From contig DXFS01000081.1 of assembly GCA_019114345.1 (NCBI GenBank), forward strand, positions 1 through 37,200: a stretch of 37,200 nt of DNA, written 5' to 3'. The notes under the pieces are model-generated. The model saw only the letters and a list, made by a program, of their open reading frames with translations, was not told the origin of the DNA and ran no database searches. This stretch comes from Candidatus Agathobaculum pullistercoris. GTDB lineage: Bacteria > Bacillota > Clostridia > Oscillospirales > Butyricicoccaceae. The stretch's first letter is position 1. The number at the start of each line of letters is the position of its first letter. This document shows, piece by piece, positions 32,512 through 37,200 of this stretch. The translations under genes were made by a program, and so were the position numbers.

Positions 32512-33312
32512 TCAGTTAAACATCAGATTCATATATCCAAAGGGCGCATGCGGCCCTTCTTCATGCCATTTGATACAGCCGAGCGCGTGCTCCCGGCCGC
32601 ATGTTGTGACGGCAAGCGTTTCCCTTCCGAGCGCGTGCAGCAGGCCCTGCCCCTGCGCTTCGGTCAGGCCGAGCGCCTCCTGTGCGCTGTCCGCCCAGCA
32701 GAATGCGCAGGCGGTCAGTGTTTCGTCGGTAAACCAGCCATATGCGCCGCGGCCGAGCGCATCAAACATGGCAAGCTGGCCGCGCCAGTAGGCGGCATCA
32801 CGCGCTATGTGGCAGGAAATCGTCTGCGCCTCATACAACGCCATCAGCTGCGGCACATCCGCCGCTGTCAGGCGGCGCGGCACTTCGCCGCTCCCCTGCC
32901 GCACAAGCTCCCGCCTTGCCACATGGAAGAACGGCTGATAGCCGAACGGCCGGTAAAAGTCAAACAGCCATTTCTCCGCGGGGATCAGCGCAGAAGCCGC
33001 GCGCCCCGCCTCGCGGTCGAGCGCAAAGGAGTGCTCGAGCAGGCGCGCCATGTGTCCCTGCCGGCGATATGCCGGATCGGTGCACGCGCCGTAGATATAG
33101 GTGATCTCCGCTTTCCTGCCGTCCGTCTCCAGCCGGTACGGCAGCATCTGCACCATCGCGCACAGCGCATCCCCTTCGCAGGAAAGCAGCGTGACTGACG
33201 GGTCAAAATGATGCGCAAAAAAGTAGTCGTTAAAGCCGCCCTCGTCCGGGAAGCACACTTCCCACAGGCGGCGGACAGCCGCCGTATCCTGCGGCCCGGC
33301 AAAGCGGATCAT
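32512..33312 (-). CDS. GNAT family N-acetyltransferase
   Basis: A 266-aa protein whose first 150 residues form a GNAT acyltransferase: IRFAGPQDTAAVRRLWEVCFPD at the start, the acetyl-CoA loop YRRQGHMARLL near residue 82-92 (family R/Q-x-x-G-x-G/A), then FYRPFGYQPFF. The second half (RRLTAADVPQLMALYEAQT, GAYGWFTDETLTACAFCW) looks like a weaker second GNAT-like half, as in Eis-type two-domain enzymes. The ATG overlaps the DUF2156 stop by four bases, so the two are made together. Substrate is unknown; an amine of a small molecule, peptide or lipid is possible. Confidence 0.88.
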   Translation of the reverse strand: MIRFAGPQDTAAVRRLWEVCFPDEGGFNDYFFAHHFDPSVTLLSCEGDALCAMVQMLPYRLETDGRKAEITYIYGACTDPAYRRQGHMARLLEHSFALDREAGRAASALIPAEKWLFDFYRPFGYQPFFHVARRELVRQGSGEVPRRLTAADVPQLMALYEAQTISCHIARDAAYWRGQLAMFDALGRGAYGWFTDETLTACAFCWADSAQEALGLTEAQGQGLLHALGRETLAVTTCGREHALGCIKWHEEGPHAPFGYMNLMFN

Positions 33313-34223
33313 ACGCCCTGCCCCTTTGGCACCGCGGCGTATTTCACGCCGCGCATGACCGGATAATAGGACTTTTTCGCCTTGCGCAACCCCTCCAGGC
33401 CGAGGTCTTCCTCGCGGTTGACGTATTCCACATCATCGCAGTTGTGCAGCACGAACTGCTGGTTGATCATCTGATACGCGCCGGGGATGGTGTGGTCCGC
33501 CTTCTCGATCTGCACCACATACATGTCCGGTGCAGCCTTGCAGCCAAAGGTAAAGGCGATGACCTCCCCGTCCAGCCGGAGCAGGCCGCCGCGCAGGTTC
33601 AGCTGCTCAAAATAGTGCAGCGCCTGCACGATCGCGCAGGTCTCATCCTGAAAATCGCGTTTCTGCGCGCAGCCGTTCTGGTTGCACCAGCGGATGTGGT
33701 AGCCGAATGCATCCTTGGTGTTGTCCTTTGTCATATCCTCATAGCTCCAGCGTCCCTCATAGGCCGTCTTGAAGCGGTTGACCAGATTGCGCTTGCTCTG
33801 CAGCTTTTTGCCGGACAGCGTGCGCAGCTTTTCTGCCAGATAGATATAGTCGTCGCCGTCCTCGCCGTTGTGGACAAATTCGAATTTGCCCGGACGCGCA
33901 GCCTCGATCCGTTCGATCATCGGCTCGGCCACCGACACGATGCGCAGCGGGATGCCGCGCCCGGCTGCGTCCGCCTCGAGCGCGTCCAGCGCGCCGCCCA
34001 GATCGCCCTCGCCGATCGGGGCGAGGTAACAGTCATGCCCGCCGCCCAGCGGCGTCATCCGTACGAGCGCAAAGCCGTCCTGAAAGCAGATCTGCGTGCC
34101 ATAATGGCTGCGCCACATATACATGTCGACAAAGCAGTGTTCACACAGATGATAGTTGTAATGCGAACTGCAGGCTTCAAACGCCTGCCTGTCCTCCATA
34201 GAGATTTCGCGAAATGGTAGCAT
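33309..34223 (-). CDS. DUF2156 family protein (GNAT-fold, LysX/MprF C-terminal-like)
   Basis: A 304-aa soluble protein of the DUF2156 family, which is GNAT-folded and related to the aminoacyl-transferring C-terminal part of MprF. Family features seen are the opening FREISMEDRQAFEAC with a Tyr-rich NYHLCEHCFVDMYMWR, LSGKKLQSKRNLVNRFK (the K-x-L-x-x-K-R-N-x-x-N motif) near residue 140, LRLDGEVIAFTFG, and the end YVNREEDLGLEGLRKAKKSY. No membrane flippase domain is attached, unlike full-length MprF. AGGA lies 6 bases before the ATG. It is 15 bases after thyX and overlaps the GNAT gene. It may transfer an acyl or aminoacyl group; the target is unknown. Confidence 0.9.
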   Translation of the reverse strand: MLPFREISMEDRQAFEACSSHYNYHLCEHCFVDMYMWRSHYGTQICFQDGFALVRMTPLGGGHDCYLAPIGEGDLGGALDALEADAAGRGIPLRIVSVAEPMIERIEAARPGKFEFVHNGEDGDDYIYLAEKLRTLSGKKLQSKRNLVNRFKTAYEGRWSYEDMTKDNTKDAFGYHIRWCNQNGCAQKRDFQDETCAIVQALHYFEQLNLRGGLLRLDGEVIAFTFGCKAAPDMYVVQIEKADHTIPGAYQMINQQFVLHNCDDVEYVNREEDLGLEGLRKAKKSYYPVMRGVKYAAVPKGQGV

Positions 34224-34238
34224 AAAATATCCTTTTCC

Positions 34239-35015
34239 TCATTCCTGCGCTGCCTTGCGCAGCGCCTGATAGTGCGCGCGCACCTCGGCCGCCCTGCCGC
34301 AGGACATCTTGCCCTCGGTGCATGCGCCGTCCACACACGCCGGCCCGCTGTGTCCGAACAGCGTCGGCGCGACGGCATAGACCAGTTTGTACATTTCTTC
34401 CGCCAGCGCGCGGATCTCCCACTGCGCGCGGCTGCAGCACCGCAGGCGGAAGAAGTTGCGCAGGCTGCGTGCGTTCGCCGTCATAACGATGCGCGTCGTG
34501 CAGGCATTGGGCAGCACATACCGGGCGTCCTCGATCGCATGCTTTTCCGCCTGGCTGCGCGCCTTTTTCTCCGGTACGCCCTGCGCGAGCAGTTCCTTGA
34601 CATAGCCTTCCATCAGAGCGGCGGTCAGCGCCTCATAAGTGCGCTGGTCGTCCTCCATTGCCCGGATAAATTGTTCCCGCGCGGCCGGGATTTTATCGAT
34701 CTCGGGCGGCACGACATATTCAAACCCATGCTCGCGCACATACCGCTGGGACTGCACGGAAAACGACGCCATGCGGTGGCGCGTGATCTGCGCGAGCAGC
34801 GAGCGCGACACGCCCTCGATCGCAAAGGTAAACGAGACGTGCTCGACCGGGCTTTCGTGGCCGATCTCAGCGAGCATATTGACAAAGCTCGCTGTCTTTT
34901 CCTCAGTCAACCCTTCGAGGACGCTGTCCACATCGGTCGAAGAATAGCAGTTTTTTGCGGCCGCCGCCACCAGCTTTTCCGGGTCGGGCGTATGGGCAAG
35001 CAACTTAACTTTCAT
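34239..35015 (-). CDS. thyX: FAD-dependent thymidylate synthase
   Basis: ThyX methylates dUMP to dTMP with methylene-THF and NADPH through FAD, leaving THF rather than DHF. The 258-aa protein contains the ThyX signature RHR-x7-S as R79-H80-R81 with S89 (RHRMASFSVQSQRY), preceded by ESPVEHVSFTFAIEGVSR and followed by ARYVLPNACTTRIVMTANARSLRNFF, the usual nucleotide and flavin sites. The C-terminal extension has four Cys (ACVDGACTEGKMSCG), more than usual. It starts 3 bases after the glycosyltransferase gene stop. A ThyX-dependent cell needs less dihydrofolate reductase. The folate cyclo-ligase in the same operon fits this pathway. Confidence 0.97.
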   Translation of the reverse strand: MKVKLLAHTPDPEKLVAAAAKNCYSSTDVDSVLEGLTEEKTASFVNMLAEIGHESPVEHVSFTFAIEGVSRSLLAQITRHRMASFSVQSQRYVREHGFEYVVPPEIDKIPAAREQFIRAMEDDQRTYEALTAALMEGYVKELLAQGVPEKKARSQAEKHAIEDARYVLPNACTTRIVMTANARSLRNFFRLRCCSRAQWEIRALAEEMYKLVYAVAPTLFGHSGPACVDGACTEGKMSCGRAAEVRAHYQALRKAAQE

Positions 35016-35018
35016 CGG

Positions 35019-35756
35019 TTATTTCCCCTTTCCGCCAAACAGGCGTTCCCGTATGACGATCAGCAGGAACTTGGGCAGCTTCATCATGCGCCCGATACGG
35101 CTGGGCTGCTTGAGCAGACGGTAGAACCACTCCAATCCCAGCTTGATGAAGATGTCCGGCGCACGCTTGGCCACGCCTGCGAAGATATCTAGCGAACCGC
35201 CCAGTCCGCACAGCAGGGTCGCATGCAGCTCGTCCATATTTTCCGCCATAAATTTTTCCTGCTTGGGCGCGCCCAGGCAGACAAATACCACATCCGCGCC
35301 GCCGCAGCTGTTGACTGCGTCGACCGCCTCCTGCGGGTCTGTGAAATAACCGTCGTGCGTACCGGCGATCACCAGCCCCGGATACTTTTCGCACAGGTTT
35401 TTGCCCGCCTGCTCGGCAACCCCGGGCTTTGCACCCAGCAGGTAAAGACGCATCTGTTCCTTTGCCATCGCGGCGACCAGATGCTCGGCGAACTCAACCC
35501 CAGCGACCTTGCCGTACAGCTCCTCGCCCAGGATCTTCGCCGCATAGATGATACCGACGCCGTCCGGCAGCACGAGCGCTGCGTGGTTGACGATCCCCAT
35601 ATAGGCGCTGTCCCGGCGGCACAGGTCGACGATTTCCGGATTGGGCGTTACCACATAGCCCTTCTGCCGCGCACGCAGGCGGCTCATCGCGAAGCTGACT
35701 GCCTGCTCCATCGTCACGGCATGGAAATGCACACCCAGAATAGAAGCGGTTTTCAT
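35019..35756 (-). CDS. WecG/TagA/CpsF family glycosyltransferase
   Basis: From the ATG at 35754-35756 (AGGAGA 7-8 bases upstream) the product is 245 aa. This is the size of TagA, which adds N-acetylmannosamine to GlcNAc-PP-undecaprenol in teichoic or other wall glycan synthesis. The motifs VVTPNPEIVDL (catalytic region), VLPDGVGIIYAAKILG, RLYLLGAKPGVAEQAGKNL, VVFVCLGAPKQEKFMAEN and LCGLGGSLDIFAG are all family features. A longer frame reaching 36107 passes through the promoter and is not coding. It heads the nine-gene operon. No other teichoic acid genes are seen, so the final polymer is unknown. Confidence 0.93.
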   Translation of the reverse strand: MKTASILGVHFHAVTMEQAVSFAMSRLRARQKGYVVTPNPEIVDLCRRDSAYMGIVNHAALVLPDGVGIIYAAKILGEELYGKVAGVEFAEHLVAAMAKEQMRLYLLGAKPGVAEQAGKNLCEKYPGLVIAGTHDGYFTDPQEAVDAVNSCGGADVVFVCLGAPKQEKFMAENMDELHATLLCGLGGSLDIFAGVAKRAPDIFIKLGLEWFYRLLKQPSRIGRMMKLPKFLLIVIRERLFGGKGK

Positions 35757-35816
35757 GCTTGTATCTCCTATGGTTCCCACATTATCACCAAACGGTAAGA
35801 ATTCAAAATCTATTTT

Positions 35817-35845
35817 ATTATAGCGCAGATGCCTGTAAATCTCAA
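35817..35845 (-). promoter_or_regulatory. Promoter of the nine-gene tagA-like to U32 operon
   Basis: The minus strand has TTGAGA (35840-35845), a 17-base spacer and a perfect TATAAT (35817-35822), with a leader of about 55 bases before the first ATG. Confidence 0.82.
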
Positions 35846-35886
35846 GCCTGCGCGGTATAAAACTGGTTGATTCGGAAAAATGATGT

Positions 35887-35914
35887 AAAAAGCCAGGCGT
35901 ATCGCCTGACTTTT
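35887..35914 (-). terminator. Terminator of the holin-like gene
   Basis: AAAAG-C-CAGGCG / CGCCTG-A-CTTTT with loop TAT and one mismatch, followed by TTTTT on the minus strand, 9 bases after the stop. Confidence 0.8.
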
Positions 35915-35922
35915 GGTGTTTT

Positions 35923-36243
35923 TCATTCCTTTTTGTCATCATCCTTTTTACCGGAACCGACGCCGTGTCCCCGGTGCGAGAGCACCTCGTTGAGATAAAC
36001 GGCAAGGCCGGTGCACAGGATACCCTGCACCAGCCCTTCAAACAGGGCGGCGGCCCAGTTTGCATAATCGCCATACCGCGAAACCGCCGAAAGGCACGCC
36101 AGCGCAATGCCGCAGGCGGTCAGCGCAAGCGGGATAAACTGGTTTGGGAACTTTTTGACCGCCTTGAGCACGCGCCCGAGGCAGTAGAGGACAGCGGCAA
36201 GGATCGCATAGTCCGCCTGGATATATTGCGTGATTTGCTCCAT
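35923..36243 (-). CDS. Small phage-holin-family membrane protein
   Basis: A 106-aa protein from the second of two ATGs (36241-36243, 9 bases after GGAGG; the first, at 36249, is too close). It has three hydrophobic stretches, about 12-28 (YAILAAVLYCLGRVL), 38-56 (IPLALTACGIALACLSAV) and 66-88 (AALFEGLVQGILCTGLAVYL), and a highly charged C-terminus (GSGKKDDDKKE). This is the pattern of the clostridial phage_holin_5-type family, opening with a short MEQI-QYIQ segment. No lysin or phage genes are adjacent. It is a single gene bounded by terminators. It may be a domesticated holin or a small membrane protein of other function. Confidence 0.72.
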   Translation of the reverse strand: MEQITQYIQADYAILAAVLYCLGRVLKAVKKFPNQFIPLALTACGIALACLSAVSRYGDYANWAAALFEGLVQGILCTGLAVYLNEVLSHRGHGVGSGKKDDDKKE

Positions 36244-36290
36244 GGGCATTCACCTCCGCTTCATTTTATGCAAAGGCACAGCCACAGGAC

Positions 36291-36325
36291 AAAAAGAGCC
36301 GCAGGCCGATTCCGGCCTTCGGCTC
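36291..36325 (-). terminator. Terminator of leuB
   Basis: GAGCCG / CGGCTC outer and GGCC / GGCC inner stems, followed by T5 on the minus strand, about 20 bases after the leuB stop. Confidence 0.85.
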
Positions 36326-36345
36326 AATGCACATTAAATCACTTT

Positions 36346-37200
36346 TTACAGCTGAGCGCGGATCAACTCGCCCATCTCGCTGGTGGAGAGCACCTTCTCG
36401 CCCTTTGCCGCGATATCCGCGGTGCGGTGGCCTGCGTCGAGCACAGCCTCGACCGCGTTCTCGATCGCGTCTGCCTCTTCCTTCAGGCCGAAGGAATAGC
36501 GCAGCATCATCGCGCAGGACAGGATGGTCGCGATCGGGTTGGCGATCCCCTTGCCTGCGATGTCGGGCGCGGAACCGTGGATCGGCTCGTACATCCCTTT
36601 GCCGGTCTCGTTCATCGAGGCGGACGGCAGCATGCCGATCGAGCCGGTGATCATGGACGCCTCGTCCGACAGGATATCGCCGAACAGGTTGCCGGTCACG
36701 ATCACGTCAAACTGGCCCGGGTTGCGCACCAGCTGCATCGCGCAGTTGTCGACATACATATCCGAATACTCGACCTCGGGGTATTCGTCCTTGATGCGGT
36801 GCATGGTCTCGCGCCAGACGCGGCTGGTTTCGAGCACGTTCGCCTTGTCGACTGAGCAGACCTTCTTGTTCCGCTTCATCGCCATCTCGAACGCGCGGCG
36901 GCCGATGCGCTCGACCTCGTAGACCGAGTAGTTCATATCGTCCGCGCCGACCTCGCCCCAGCCCTTGTCGCTCTCGCGGCGGTAGTGCTTGCCGAAGTAT
37001 ACATCGCCGGTCAGCTCGCGGCAGACCAGAATGTCAAAGCCGTTCCCGATGATCTCGGGCTTGATCGGGCAGGCGTCGGACAGCGCCTTGTGCATCTGCG
37101 CCGGGCGCAGGTTGACGAACAGGCCGAGCGCCGCGCGCAGGCCGAGCAGCGCCTTTTCCGGGCGTTTTTCGCTCGGCACCTCGTCCCACTTTGGGCCGCC
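36346..37200 (-). CDS. leuB: 3-isopropylmalate dehydrogenase, N-terminal part beyond the window
   Basis: LeuB oxidises and decarboxylates 3-isopropylmalate with NAD in leucine biosynthesis. About 285 residues are visible, and the frame runs open to the right edge (last codons read GGPKWDE before VPSEKRPE). [14 protein letters not shown], the Lys of [16 protein letters not shown], the metal aspartates in [13 protein letters not shown], and the NAD motif [15 protein letters not shown] are all present. The last separates it from isocitrate dehydrogenase. About the first 70 residues are missing. The gene probably follows leuC and leuD outside the window, which cannot be seen. It ends in a clear terminator. 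Confidence 0.97.
   Translation of the reverse strand, partial: GGPKWDEVPSEKRPEKALLGLRAALGLFVNLRPAQMHKALSDACPIKPEIIGNGFDILVCRELTGDVYFGKHYRRESDKGWGEVGADDMNYSVYEVERIGRRAFEMAMKRNKKVCSVDKANVLETSRVWRETMHRIKDEYPEVEYSDMYVDNCAMQLVRNPGQFDVIVTGNLFGDILSDEASMITGSIGMLPSASMNETGKGMYEPIHGSAPDIAGKGIANPIATILSCAMMLRYSFGLKEEADAIENAVEAVLDAGHRTADIAAKGEKVLSTSEMGELIRAQL

Noticed and set aside
35757..36107. Longer start for the TagA-type glycosyltransferase
   Set aside because: The extension reads through a consensus promoter and a terminator and has no family sequence.

Overview
This window reads as a core-chromosome segment of a spore-forming Bacillota, class Clostridia. The Oscillospirales (Agathobaculum/Butyricicoccus-like) are my best guess, at low confidence below order level. 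The pointers are high GC with dense minus-strand operons, classical Clostridia gene orders (DUF512-der-plsY-gpsA; murB-rapZ-whiA-dnaE-pfkA; yceD-rpmF; mltG next to a U32 gene), ThyX rather than ThyA, and two probable spore loci. These are a GerS-like lipoprotein joined to alanine racemase, and a collagen-like surface protein joined to a glycosyltransferase. I saw no rRNA, tRNA, CRISPR array, insertion sequence or prophage.

Layout. 1-355: end of a peroxiredoxin, convergent with an unknown gene. 359-4110 (minus): nnrD, a GerS-like lipoprotein and alr in one operon, then mazF with its own promoter, then the unknown gene. 4238-4813 (plus): a signal-less Amidase_3 enzyme. 4860-12899 (minus): murB-rapZ-whiA-dnaE-pfkA-SDR, covering cell wall, regulation, replication, glycolysis and a reductase. 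13089-17445 (minus): a DUF512 Fe-S protein, der, plsY and gpsA, covering ribosome assembly and the first steps of phospholipid synthesis. 17446-17741: a gene-free stretch packed with six consecutive stem-loops. 17742-18485 (minus): yceD-rpmF, divergent from an RluA-family pseudouridine synthase (18666-19634, plus).

19680-23172 (minus): a small DUF3592-like membrane protein, a membrane-anchored polysaccharide deacetylase, and a zinc-ribbon/DegV pair. 23339-25616 (minus): a TPR glycosyltransferase and a collagen-like protein. 25791-27104 (plus): a condensation-fold acyltransferase of unknown product. 27195-27992 (minus): a DUF368 (PopT-type) lipid-carrier translocase.

28069-35845 (minus): a tight nine-gene run with one strong promoter and one terminator: TagA-type glycosyltransferase, thyX, DUF2156, GNAT, DJ-1, 5-formyl-THF cyclo-ligase, CPBP protease, mltG and U32. 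35923-36243: a small holin-like membrane protein. 36346-37200: leuB, cut by the window edge.

Most genes are housekeeping. The parts that deserve attention are the palindrome island at 17505-17723, the nnrD/GerS-like/alr operon (with an apparent CTG start and an antitoxin-less mazF after it), the collagen/glycosyltransferase pair, and the orphan condensation-fold enzyme. Start codons were chosen from ribosome-binding-site spacing and family length; several differ from the longest open frame. All family assignments come from reading motifs by eye, without database searches.
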